A stretch of DNA of 17,553 bases from an uncultured Bacilli bacterium (GTDB lineage Bacteria > Bacillota_I > Bacilli_A > RF39 > UBA660): the NCBI GenBank assembly GCA_944358275.1, contig CALVQZ010000016.1, forward strand, positions 1-17,553, written 5' to 3'. The notes beneath the pieces were generated by a model, which searched no databases, had not been told where the DNA came from, and was given only the letters and a program-made list of their open reading frames with translations. How positions within the stretch are numbered: the stretch's first letter is position 1; every line of letters begins with the position of its first letter. The translations under genes were made by a program, and so were the position numbers. Below, in pieces: positions 6,262-14,156 of this stretch.

Positions 6262-6873
6262 CTATACTATTTGTTTGAATTTTATAGTAGCAGATACAAT
6301 AAAATTTGTACTTTCTGTTGCAGCTAAGACCCCGACTTCAGTGTCCATTTCATCATTCATTTGCTCACTATCTCCCTCAAACCATTCAAAAAAAATTCTT
6401 ATCGTAAAACTTTCAAATGGTGACTGTCTATATATCATATCATTACTAATCGCATAAGTATTTAAATTTATAATATCTAAACTATCTCCTTCTGTATAAT
6501 CATTTGGTAATAATGTGTATTTTGTAATTATTAAGTCTGGAATATTTTCATTTTCTATTTTTAAACTAATATTATAATTAAATGACACTTCAACATTCGA
6601 AGGATCAATTTTTATATCAAAATAACCGCTTGATGAAGGTGCAATCGAATTATTCTTAATGTTTTCGTTTTCTTCAATTATTGGATTAAAACTTATACTA
6701 GCATTGTTATTATTTAATATATCCTCATTATTTACCATTATCTGCCACTTAGCAAATGGAGTTTCTATACTACCAGTCGTATTAGCAATATACCTAGAAT
6801 ATGTATTACTAATCATCGAAAGTGAAAAAGCAATAACAGCCATTACAATTATTATCTTTATTTTTTTTACCAT
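6262..6873 (-). CDS. Secreted protein with SipW-dependent-type signal peptide (TasA/camelysin-like)
   Basis: This 203-aa predicted exported protein has a basic start (M-V-K-K-I-K), a hydrophobic core (about 7-22), then S22-N-T-Y-S-R-Y28 and A41-K-W43. That arrangement is typical of TasA/camelysin-like proteins cleaved by the SipW signal peptidase and widespread in Bacillota. The rest is beta-rich and Asn/Ile-rich, with no cysteines, which fits an extracellular fibre-type or surface protein. I chose the ATG at 6873 because AAAGGTGA lies 5 nt upstream; further upstream starts overlap that site. The gene is alone between a terminator and a long upstream spacer. No sipW or tasA partner is visible in the window. 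The family match is by signal-peptide pattern only, and the function is unknown. Confidence 0.65.
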   Translation of the reverse strand: MVKKIKIIIVMAVIAFSLSMISNTYSRYIANTTGSIETPFAKWQIMVNNEDILNNNNASISFNPIIEENENIKNNSIAPSSSGYFDIKIDPSNVEVSFNYNISLKIENENIPDLIITKYTLLPNDYTEGDSLDIINLNTYAISNDMIYRQSPFESFTIRIFFEWFEGDSEQMNDEMDTEVGVLAATESTNFIVSATIKFKQIV

Positions 6874-6908
6874 ACGCATCACCTTTACACTTATAGTCTA
6901 TAACAATT

Positions 6909-6967
6909 ATGTACAATTTACAATATTATTGTTATACTTTTTTGTAAAACTAATGTACAATTTTACA
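6909..6967. promoter_or_regulatory. Paired ATGTACAAT(T)TTACA direct repeats upstream of the SipW-type gene
   Basis: Two near-identical elements, ATGTACAATTTACA (6909-6922) and ATGTACAATTTTACA (6953-6967), lie 44 bp apart, about four helical turns. A short palindrome TTATAG-T-CTATAA sits between them and the gene, near 6891-6903. They look like operator sites for a dimeric regulator acting on the 6262-6873 gene. No -35/-10 pair here is convincing. Confidence 0.4.
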
Positions 6968-7320
6968 TTGTGTGGTTGTTTCAAACTCATCAAAAACTTT
7001 AATTTTTTTGCACAAATACTTATCCTACTAATAATAAATTACATATTAAAACAACATTTTATATTAAAAAATTAGCAATACTAAAAGTTTATATTGACAT
7101 TAACAACAATATGATTTTAGATTTTTTAACGATATAATTTACACATATAAAATATATCTTTTTTTCTACTTTATTTATCACACAAAATATTGCATTTAAC
7201 TTTACAAAGTTGCATTAACTTTTTCATTTGAACTTATGTGTAATTGTAATATAAATTAGATATAACTATAAATATTTTATTTTTACAATATATACATTTT
7301 TGTATAAGTAAGTAACAATA
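6968..7320. other. Gene-free AT-rich spacer
   Basis: No coding region is supported on either strand. The only structure seen is TGCATTTAACTTT (7191-7203) repeated as TGCATTAACTTTT (7211-7223). The two copies overlap a perfect palindrome AACTTT-AC-AAAGTT (7198-7211). On the minus strand this is downstream of the 195-aa gene, but there is no clear T-run terminator. Confidence 0.4.
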
Positions 7321-7908
7321 TTATTTATATTTTTTTATTATTTGTTGTTGATTTGTTTCTTTTAAATCTAATTTCAACAAGTTAATTAAATGCCTACAAA
7401 AAATTATTTGACAAGGTGTATAACGACTTCCTGATGTTCTAAATCGAATCATATAACTTCCTGGTATCTTTTGATACCCCATATCATCACGAAGTGATTG
7501 TTTTATAAACTCTATAACAATTACATCTTCTTTTTTACTAATTTTAACACAGTCAGCTTCCGTCTTTATTTGTTCATCACTATACCATTCTATAATATTA
7601 TTATGAACTAAGTCATTGTATCTACCATTTTTTCTTTCTAAATCATTATCTTTTTCACATTCTAATTCATCATTAGTTAAAAATCTATTTTCTGAAATAA
7701 AGATTCTACAATTGATTAAATCTTCATATAATTCATTAAAAATATCATAAATATCCATATCTTCCTTAGTAATTGTAAATGAATCATACATTGAATCATC
7801 TTCATATTCTCTATTCAAATTATCATATATCCAATATACATCATCATTACCAACAAAATAAATATTCAAATACATATTTTCACTAATCTCTAATTCAATT
7901 TTAGTCAT
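7321..7908 (-). CDS. Unknown soluble protein, 195 aa
   Basis: I do not recognise a family. The protein is soluble, acidic in the middle and basic at the end, with no signal peptide or membrane segment. It starts with a beta-strand-rich segment containing many aromatic and acidic residues (10-60). It has a charged stretch (80-100) and a compact, conserved-looking C-terminal segment, R155-F-R-T-S-G-S-R-Y-T-P165 followed by C166, C171 and H173. The Arg/Ser/Thr-rich motif could bind a phosphate or nucleic acid (inference only). The ribosome binding site before the ATG is poor. The gene lies 62 nt downstream of the frameshifted membrane gene, probably in one transcript. Confidence 0.6.
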   Translation of the reverse strand: MTKIELEISENMYLNIYFVGNDDVYWIYDNLNREYEDDSMYDSFTITKEDMDIYDIFNELYEDLINCRIFISENRFLTNDELECEKDNDLERKNGRYNDLVHNNIIEWYSDEQIKTEADCVKISKKEDVIVIEFIKQSLRDDMGYQKIPGSYMIRFRTSGSRYTPCQIIFCRHLINLLKLDLKETNQQQIIKKYK

Positions 7909-7970
7909 TGTTTCATTTTTTTTCTTTTAATATTTTAATCATCAATACCACTTCTTTTGTAATTTAATAT

Positions 7971-8411
7971 TTATTTCAATTTTTTTCTTTTTAAAACTAA
8001 TTTTTTAGATTGATTACTAATAGTATCTTGATATACATCATCTAAATGTTCTTCTATTTGTTCTTCTTCATAAACAATTTGTTTTTCTAAAGAAACAGGT
8101 TTGTTTACTAAAGGAACTATTTTAGATTCCGCTACTTTCAAATTCTTGATTCTTTCTAATTCTTCTTCTTCTTTTTGTTTTAATTTTTCTGCTTCTTTAA
8201 TTAAAGGCTCAAATCCTTTAATTTTTTTTGCTGATTTAGACTCTACTACTTTATAGCAAATAAAAGTAATACCTGTTGGAATAGCACTATAAATTAGCCC
8301 TTTTAATCCATAATACATTCCATACAAAATAAAATCATCATAAACTAATCCCCCATATATAGTACTACTTAAAGTCATTAAAAGAACTATAACAGGTTGA
8401 AGTTTTATCAT
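7971..8411 (-). CDS. Membrane / coiled-coil protein, C-terminal part of a frameshifted gene
   Basis: This 146-aa open frame has two hydrophobic segments (about 5-22 and 32-52). A Lys/Glu-rich probable coiled coil follows (about 62-92), then a basic tail. The reading frame stays open upstream of the first ATG for 40 more codons, to a run of six A at 8527-8532. There it lines up with the 42-codon ORF at 8489-8617 in another frame. The natural protein was therefore probably about 216 aa: a short N-terminal domain, a coiled-coil segment, two membrane helices and a second coiled coil. No family is recognised. The ATG at 8411 lacks a good ribosome binding site, which supports its being internal to a longer gene. 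Confidence 0.5.
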   Translation of the reverse strand: MIKLQPVIVLLMTLSSTIYGGLVYDDFILYGMYYGLKGLIYSAIPTGITFICYKVVESKSAKKIKGFEPLIKEAEKLKQKEEEELERIKNLKVAESKIVPLVNKPVSLEKQIVYEEEQIEEHLDDVYQDTISNQSKKLVLKRKKLK

Positions 8412-8488
8412 ATATTTAGAAAGAAGAAATACTTTTTCTTCTTCTAAAACTTCATCTTTTAAACATTTTATTTTTTTATTTAAAATCT

Positions 8489-8617
8489 CTATTTTATTTT
8501 CTTTAGAAAAAAGTTCATCGAGATAATTTTTTCATCAATATCTCGTTTTGTAATTTTTCCATTTTCATCAGTAACACATATAGTTCCATCTATCAATACA
8601 ACATATTCTTTATTCAT
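8489..8617 (-). pseudogene. N-terminal part of the frameshifted membrane gene
   Basis: A 42-codon ORF starts at ATG 8617 (upstream AGAGA). It reads about 31 plausible residues, including Y-V-V-L-I-D-G-T-I and D-E-N-G-K-I-T-K-R-D-I, before losing sense. Shifting back one base in the A6 run (8527-8532) joins it to the frame that contains the 7971-8411 ORF with no intervening stop. One missing A, ribosomal slippage on the A run, or a sequencing error would each explain it. Confidence 0.55.
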
Positions 8618-8740
8618 AAATTTTCTCTTTTATTTTATATAATTATTTTATATTAGTTAGTTTCTATATCATAAATGCAATAAAGATTCATTTTTAAAAC
8701 ATATGAATTTATTTTACAAATAAAATCTAAATTTACTTTT

Positions 8741-9766
8741 TTATTTTAACATCTTTTCTTTATCTTTAGATGAATATCTTTCTTCTATCTCTTTAATTTT
8801 ATTTGCTATATATTCTTCCTTACTTAAATCTGACATTCTCCATGCATTATATTCATCAGACTCACTTATATTTTTTGCTATTTCTAATAATTCTTCACTT
8901 TCTAATAACTTTTTATTTGTTAAAATACTACTTACAAATAACATATTAAATTCATTATCTAATGAGTTTATTAGTCTTGCTCCATCCAATGATAGCCCTC
9001 TTTTTAATAAACCTTTATTACTTAAAATATAACTTGCATATGAAGCATTAAGTTCTTTTTGTGATTCATTTATTATCATTACTGATTCTTTTGATAACTT
9101 TTCATAAATTATATCTTTGTTAATGAGTATACGCCATCCATATTCAGCATTAAATTCATTCTTTGATTCATTCAATATACTTATGCACTCTAAAATATTT
9201 TCAATCTTATGTACATTTTCATCTATAAGTACATGAGATATACTAAAAGCATTAAAACTATTTTGTGATTCATTTATTATGTGTGCATATTCTATTAAAT
9301 TTGTATCAGGTATGCTTTTATTTACTAATGCATACATTAAATATTTAGCATTAAAACTATTTTGTGATTCATTTATTATAGCTGCTATTTCAAGTGCATT
9401 TTCTCTTTCCAATACACATTTATTCCTTAGTGCAATACTTATATAATGCGCGTTAAATTTGTTTTTTGAGGAATTTATTATTTTAGCAACTTCCAGTGAT
9501 ATTCCCCTTTTAATTATATTTTTATCTGTTAATACATCAAATACATATTCATAATATTTACTATAAAATAGAATATTAAATGTCATAAGAATATCTTCTT
9601 TATTAGAATATAACTTACAAAGTGTAATCGCATCTTTAAATTTTTTTATATCTAGATTTATTATTTTTTCTATAATGCATTCTTCTTTAGTTAGTAATAT
9701 TTCAATATCTTCTTTTTCAATTTCATAAGCTCTTGCTTTGATAAATAATTTTACTTCTTTTTTCAT
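8741..9766 (-). CDS. Predicted alpha-solenoid protein of 34-residue repeats
   Basis: This 341-aa soluble protein is dominated by tandem repeats beginning at residues 97, 131, 164, 198, 232, 266 and 300, spaced 34, 33, 34, 34, 34 and 34. Each opens with [IL]-N-[ES]-S-x-x-x-[FL]-N-A. A segment like x-Y-x-x-x-x-L-x-N-K-x-[IL] follows, and then a second helix ending E-x-A-x-[IL]. The N-terminal 95 residues look like a degenerate helical cap, and the last 20 residues are charged. The length matches TPR/PPR units, but their signature residues are absent, so this is not an obvious TPR. Such solenoids usually bind proteins; the partner is unknown. AGAGG lies 4 nt upstream of the ATG. Copies 2 and 3 share a 33-bp identical DNA segment, a sign of recent duplication or conversion. 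Confidence 0.7.
   Translation of the reverse strand: MKKEVKLFIKARAYEIEKEDIEILLTKEECIIEKIINLDIKKFKDAITLCKLYSNKEDILMTFNILFYSKYYEYVFDVLTDKNIIKRGISLEVAKIINSSKNKFNAHYISIALRNKCVLERENALEIAAIINESQNSFNAKYLMYALVNKSIPDTNLIEYAHIINESQNSFNAFSISHVLIDENVHKIENILECISILNESKNEFNAEYGWRILINKDIIYEKLSKESVMIINESQKELNASYASYILSNKGLLKRGLSLDGARLINSLDNEFNMLFVSSILTNKKLLESEELLEIAKNISESDEYNAWRMSDLSKEEYIANKIKEIEERYSSKDKEKMLK
9248..9379. repeat. 33-bp exact direct repeat within the solenoid gene
   Basis: The 33 bases at 9248-9280 are identical to those at 9347-9379. They encode the INESQNSFNA motif and flanking codons of two adjacent protein repeats and are offset by 99 bp (33 codons). Other repeats in the gene have diverged at the DNA level. 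Confidence 0.85.
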
Positions 9767-9991
9767 AAAACCTCTATATTTATAAATACTATAAAAATTG
9801 TTATTTATACCATAATAATTAAATTATTATCTTCTTATTTGTTCTTCACTCATAAATAAGTTATTTGAATAAACAACAAAAAAAGACTTTTTCACATTTT
9901 CAAACATTTATATTTTTTTGCTTTTTTGTAAAAGTGTTATGTATACTATCTTATGTACATACATTATTTTTCTTTTATTTAGTTAACCATT

Positions 9992-10019
9992 ATTATATAT
10001 TTTTACTATATTTTGTCAA
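9992..10019 (-). promoter_or_regulatory. Sigma-A promoter upstream of the solenoid gene
   Basis: On the minus strand TTGACA (10019-10014) and TATAAT (9997-9992) are separated by 16 bp. They begin just after the stop of the U32 gene. Transcription would start near 9985, leaving an unusually long leader of about 220 nt before the ATG at 9766. Confidence 0.65.
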
Positions 10020-10022
10020 TAT

Positions 10023-12149
10023 CTAACAATCAAAATTATATCTAAGTGAGTTAACACCTATATCATAATACTTTTCATCAAAGTCTTCTCTTCTTTTATA
10101 ATTATATATGTACATTAAATCATCTTTAAATCTAAGTTTATATTTATTATTAAATCTATCTTGTAAGTATACTTTTTCATTATTGTAATATTTTCCTAAA
10201 CTAAATTTGCATACCATAACTTCTTCATTAGCAGATACAATTAGTTCTAAATTTGGATGTTTATTATATCTTTTATGATATGCATCAATTATATCTTTTA
10301 TTTGTTCTTTTGTAAGTTCATAAGATAAAGTTATTCTATATGCTCCTATTGAATGTAAGAATGCGACTGTATATGAATTTGTTACATTTAATGAAAAATC
10401 AGTACATACATTATTATATTTATTGAATGCTCCTATTTCTCCTACTAAATACATATTATTTATATCACTATATTTTTTTATTACTCTAGGTAGTTTTTTT
10501 ATACCATTACCATTTTCAGAATAAACTACATCATATTTAGATGTATCTATTTTATTTGTATCTATTACTAGTGCACTAACTAATCTTTCTTTTTTAAAAT
10601 CAGGTACTGTTATAGAATAATTATTTTTAATATATTTTATTTCATATAATCTTTTTTCATTTAAAAGAGTAATTATTTTTCTTCTTAAATCATTTATTTC
10701 TTTTAAAGGAATAAATATATTATCATCCATATTTATACTCATTTTATCATATTTATAAATAGAATCTGTTAATTTAGAAAGTTTACCTATTATTTCTTCT
10801 TTAGTAGTAGGTTTATTTATTGCCTTCACTGCAATATTTCCATATATAGTTATTTTATTATTATAATCAGTAATAGATAGAGATATTTTTTCATTAAGTT
10901 TAGCATTGAACTTTATTGAAATAGGTACTTTTCTTAAATTACTATCTATTAGTTTATCCACATCTTCATTTACTTTACTATCTAATGTTATTAAAACAAT
11001 ACTTCCTACTTCAACTTTATCTTTTACTTTTATATCTATAATTTCATCTTTATATGCTTCTTTTCTTAATTTCCCATTTACATAAAAGTCATTTACATTA
11101 ACTCCTACATCATAAGTGCCTAATATTCTAAGACCACTACCTATTTTAATGTCATCTTTAAGAAGTATACTTGCAACTTTCTTTTTGTATTTTATTACTT
11201 TTCCTATTTCAATACCCATATGATTTGGTCTATAACTATTTATTATATCGTTGTTATTTGTATTAAATAAGAATCCTTTAGTATAATTTCTGTTGAATAT
11301 TTTCTTTAATTTTATTATATCTTCATCTTTAATAATTACCTTTTTATTTTCATAGTAAGAATCTATTGCTTTTCTATATAAACTTACTACCATATAAACA
11401 TATTCTTTAGATTTCATTCTACCTTCTATTTTTAAACTAGATACACCTATATCTATAAGACTTCCAACATATTCTAAAGTATTTAATTCTTTTGTACTTA
11501 AAGGATAATCTCCATCATTTAATCTTAACCCTTTTTCATTTTTAACATCATACTTTAATCTACAACTTCCAGCACAAGTACCTCTATTACCACTTCTTCC
11601 TCCAATTAAACTACTCATAAGACAACATCCAGAATAACTAATACAGAGTGCCCCATGAACGAAAACTTCAAGTTCAATATTTGAATTATCTTTTATATAT
11701 TTTATTTCATCTATACTCGTTTCTCTTGCTAAAACTACTCTTTTAACACCTAATTTTTGCATTAAAAGAGTTCCATCTAAATTATGAATATGCATTTGAG
11801 TAGATGAATGTATTTCTAAATTAGGATATGTTTTTCTAACTAAATCAAACATACCTAAATCTTGAATAAGCACTGCATCTACATTGTTTCTATGAAGAAA
11901 ATCTACATATTCCATAAATGAATCTACTTCGTTTTCATATACTAAAGTATTTATAGTTACATATACTTTTACTCCATACAAGTGACAATATTTTATAGCA
12001 TCTACTAATTCTTCATTTGTAAAATTTTTACAAAATGCTCTTGCTCCAAAACTAGCACCACCTAAATATACTGCATCACATCCAGCCATAACTGCTGCTT
12101 TTAAATTTTCCATATTACCTGCGGGTGCAAGTAATTCTATTTTTTTCAT
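10023..12149 (-). CDS. Peptidase U32 family protein, RlhA-like (rRNA hydroxylation type)
   Basis: This 708-aa protein opens with the family's E-L-L-A-P-A-G-N and V27-Y-L-G-G. The U32 signature is E161-V-F-V-H-G-A-L-C169 followed by Y172-S-G-C-C176 and G190-T-C192-A-G-S-C196-R. Those four cysteines (169, 176, 192, 196) are the set used to bind an Fe-S cluster in RlhA. The long C-terminal half fits the DUF3656-type extension found in RlhA (23S rRNA C2501 hydroxylation in E. coli) and in the large U32 proteins of Bacillota. Despite the name, proteolysis is doubtful. AGGAGG lies upstream of the ATG and contains the holA stop codon (TAG), so it is coupled to holA. It could instead belong to the tRNA-hydroxylating branch (TrhP-like); the length favours RlhA. 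Confidence 0.85.
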   Translation of the reverse strand: MKKIELLAPAGNMENLKAAVMAGCDAVYLGGASFGARAFCKNFTNEELVDAIKYCHLYGVKVYVTINTLVYENEVDSFMEYVDFLHRNNVDAVLIQDLGMFDLVRKTYPNLEIHSSTQMHIHNLDGTLLMQKLGVKRVVLARETSIDEIKYIKDNSNIELEVFVHGALCISYSGCCLMSSLIGGRSGNRGTCAGSCRLKYDVKNEKGLRLNDGDYPLSTKELNTLEYVGSLIDIGVSSLKIEGRMKSKEYVYMVVSLYRKAIDSYYENKKVIIKDEDIIKLKKIFNRNYTKGFLFNTNNNDIINSYRPNHMGIEIGKVIKYKKKVASILLKDDIKIGSGLRILGTYDVGVNVNDFYVNGKLRKEAYKDEIIDIKVKDKVEVGSIVLITLDSKVNEDVDKLIDSNLRKVPISIKFNAKLNEKISLSITDYNNKITIYGNIAVKAINKPTTKEEIIGKLSKLTDSIYKYDKMSINMDDNIFIPLKEINDLRRKIITLLNEKRLYEIKYIKNNYSITVPDFKKERLVSALVIDTNKIDTSKYDVVYSENGNGIKKLPRVIKKYSDINNMYLVGEIGAFNKYNNVCTDFSLNVTNSYTVAFLHSIGAYRITLSYELTKEQIKDIIDAYHKRYNKHPNLELIVSANEEVMVCKFSLGKYYNNEKVYLQDRFNNKYKLRFKDDLMYIYNYKRREDFDEKYYDIGVNSLRYNFDC

Positions 12150-12157
12150 AAAGCCTC

Positions 12158-13093
12158 CTACAAATTTAAAATGAAGTTTGAAAATGCATTTTTCTTATCA
12201 ACTTTGCCTGTTTTAATATATTCATCTAATAAAGATAATTTATTTAAGTATTCTAAAGCATCATTTAAACTTATATCAACTTGATTAGCAAGTTTAATAC
12301 GATATGGTGATACATCTAAAGTTTTAACAATATCCATTTGACTATATCCCATTTTAAACATACTTTTAACTTGATATATAAGCCTAAATTGATTTGCTAA
12401 TGTTACTATTAGTTTTATTTCTTCTTCATTTACTAAAACAAGATCATCATATAACTCTAATGCTTTATCTACATTTTTATCTACAATAGCATTTATTAAA
12501 TCAAATATATTAGTATTTATTACTCTACTAGTACAAGTTTTAATATCTTCTTTATCAATTATATTATTATCTTTATATAAAAATAATTTATCTAGTTCAC
12601 TGGTAATAATATATAAGTTATCACTGACAAGTTCTAAGAATAAAGAAAGAGCATCATTATTTATTTTAAACTTATTTAAAGTACAATAATCCATAACAAA
12701 TTTATTTAATTCATAAGACTTTAATTTATCAAACTTATATACATCAAATTTATTTAATTCTTTTACTACTTTCTTTCTATTATCAAGTGATTCACTATTA
12801 ACTGTGAGTACTAAAATATTATCACTTTCTATTTTTAAATACTTAAGTAAACTATCGATATCGTGTTCTATAGTGCATTTGCTTCCTGTTAGAAAATAGC
12901 AATTATTACAAATAATTAGTTTATTAGATGAGAATAAAGAGCCCATTAAAGCATCTTCTAAAGCAATAGATATATTATTATCAAGCATATCGTAACTTAT
13001 TAAATCATAGTCTTTATACTCTTTTTTTATTTTTGAAATTTCTTTATCTATTAAATAATCTTCTTCTCCATAAATTAAATAAATTTTGTTCAT
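12158..13093 (-). CDS. holA: DNA polymerase III subunit delta
   Basis: This 311-aa protein is slightly shorter than usual (about 330-345). It opens with Y-L-I-Y-G-E-E-D-Y-L-I, the delta-subunit hallmark in place of a true Walker A motif. It ends with the typical helical collar domain (about 195-311), including E228-I-K-L-I-V-T-L-A-N-Q-F-R-L and G252-Y-S-Q near P263-Y-R-I-K. Delta opens the beta sliding clamp as part of the clamp loader (with HolB and DnaX). GGTGG lies upstream of the ATG, and the stop lies within the ribosome binding site of the U32 gene. In many Bacillota holA follows comEC and precedes rpsT; neither is here, so the neighbourhood is rearranged. Confidence 0.85.
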   Translation of the reverse strand: MNKIYLIYGEEDYLIDKEISKIKKEYKDYDLISYDMLDNNISIALEDALMGSLFSSNKLIICNNCYFLTGSKCTIEHDIDSLLKYLKIESDNILVLTVNSESLDNRKKVVKELNKFDVYKFDKLKSYELNKFVMDYCTLNKFKINNDALSLFLELVSDNLYIITSELDKLFLYKDNNIIDKEDIKTCTSRVINTNIFDLINAIVDKNVDKALELYDDLVLVNEEEIKLIVTLANQFRLIYQVKSMFKMGYSQMDIVKTLDVSPYRIKLANQVDISLNDALEYLNKLSLLDEYIKTGKVDKKNAFSNFILNL

Positions 13094-13108
13094 AAAACCA
13101 CCAATCTA

Positions 13109-13117
13109 ATTCTATCA
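13109..13117 (-). promoter_or_regulatory. Possible extended -10 promoter of holA
   Basis: TGATAGAAT on the minus strand gives an extended -10 (TG-A-TAGAAT) about 16 nt upstream of the holA ATG. No convincing -35 element is seen. It follows the terminator at 13184, so a new start of transcription is expected here. Confidence 0.4.
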
Positions 13118-13179
13118 TAATTTTAATAAACATTCTATATTTGTATTTTTCTAATATGTTATAGTTATATTGCAATATA

Positions 13180-13201
13180 AAAAGTAAGTGTTTAAACTTA
13201 C
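13180..13201 (-). terminator. Terminator downstream of the DHH phosphoesterase gene
   Basis: GTAAGT pairs with ACTTAC around a TTAAAC loop and is followed on the minus strand by TTTTT. It starts just after the stop codon at 13205. The stem is only 6 bp. Confidence 0.55.
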
Positions 13202-13204
13202 ATT

Positions 13205-14155
13205 TTAATTATTTTTATTATATTCTTCACATATTATATCTAATTTTTCTACTATTTCATCTGATAAATCAAAATTAGGAAGTCTTATTCCACTAGCTAA
13301 TTTATGTCCTCCTCCATTATATTGCATAGCAAGAGTATTTATAGCAGGCCCTCTTGACCTTACTGAAACCCTAATAATATTTTGTTTTTTATCTTCTGAG
13401 AATGTAATCCAAACGATAAAATCATCTATATAAGATAATTCACCTATCATATTTCCTGCACTAGCTGCATCAACACCAAACTTTTTTTGAATTTCATCAG
13501 TTATTTTTATATAACCAACTCCATTTTTAGTTACTTTTATATTTTGAAATACATATCCTATAAATCTTATTTCATCTAAATTTCTAAGATACATTTTTTC
13601 ATAAATAGAAGGTATTTCTAGTTTATAATTACTAATTAGTTTAGCTACAGTTATAAATGTATTTGAAGTAGCACATGGATATAAAAATCTATTAGTATCT
13701 GCAATTATACCCATATATAATTTCTCAGCACTACTTTTATTCATCTTTAATTTTGTATTAAAACATAAATCTACAATCATTTCACATGTGCTAGATTTAT
13801 CTTCATCTATCCATTCAATATTGCAGAAATTTTCTTCAAAAGGATGATGATCTATTCTTAGTCTATTTTTATATTTTGCAATATTTTCTACATCGAGTCT
13901 AGATACTTTGGGTGTATCTAGCACTATAAGTAGACTATTATCAAAATCTATGTCATCTTCTTTATCTAGTGAACCTAGAAATTTAAATCTAGAAGAAAAT
14001 GCACCTACAGCATACACCTTCTTATTTGGATATGTTTCTTTTATAATTTCTTTTAATGCAATTTGAGAACCAATAGCATCTATATCTCCCCCTATATGCC
14101 TTGCAATAACGATACTATCATATTTTTTTATATTCTTAATTATTTCTTTATACAT
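13205..14155 (-). CDS. nrnA: DHH-family phosphoesterase, NrnA-like nanoRNase / pAp phosphatase
   Basis: This 316-aa protein has the expected length (about 310-325) and the DHH/DHHA1 motifs in order: R19-H20-I-G-G-D24-I-D26-A-I-G-S, D80 in V-L-D-T-P, I101-D-H-H-P, D153 in G-I-I-A-D-T-N, and G281-G-G-H284-K-L-A-S-G in the DHHA1 domain. These residues bind two Mn2+ ions and substrate. NrnA-type enzymes degrade 2-5-nt RNAs and dephosphorylate pAp; related GdpP/DhhP proteins act on cyclic dinucleotides but usually have added domains. The first motif has GGD where NPD or PDGD is common. AGGAAAA precedes the ATG, and the start lies 1 nt after the ackA stop, so it is translated together with ackA. 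Confidence 0.85.
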   Translation of the reverse strand: MYKEIIKNIKKYDSIVIARHIGGDIDAIGSQIALKEIIKETYPNKKVYAVGAFSSRFKFLGSLDKEDDIDFDNSLLIVLDTPKVSRLDVENIAKYKNRLRIDHHPFEENFCNIEWIDEDKSSTCEMIVDLCFNTKLKMNKSSAEKLYMGIIADTNRFLYPCATSNTFITVAKLISNYKLEIPSIYEKMYLRNLDEIRFIGYVFQNIKVTKNGVGYIKITDEIQKKFGVDAASAGNMIGELSYIDDFIVWITFSEDKKQNIIRVSVRSRGPAINTLAMQYNGGGHKLASGIRLPNFDLSDEIVEKLDIICEEYNKNN

Positions 14156-14156
14156 A

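Noticed and set aside
6239..7075. Plus-strand open frames opposite the SipW-type gene and its upstream spacer
   Set aside because: No promoter or ribosome binding site. One overlaps the signal-peptide coding region in antisense, and the sequence is low-complexity.
9841..9925. 26-codon minus-strand ORF (starting M-F-E-N-V-K-K) in the leader of the solenoid gene
   Set aside because: No ribosome binding site, and nothing supports translation; kept only as part of the long-leader finding.
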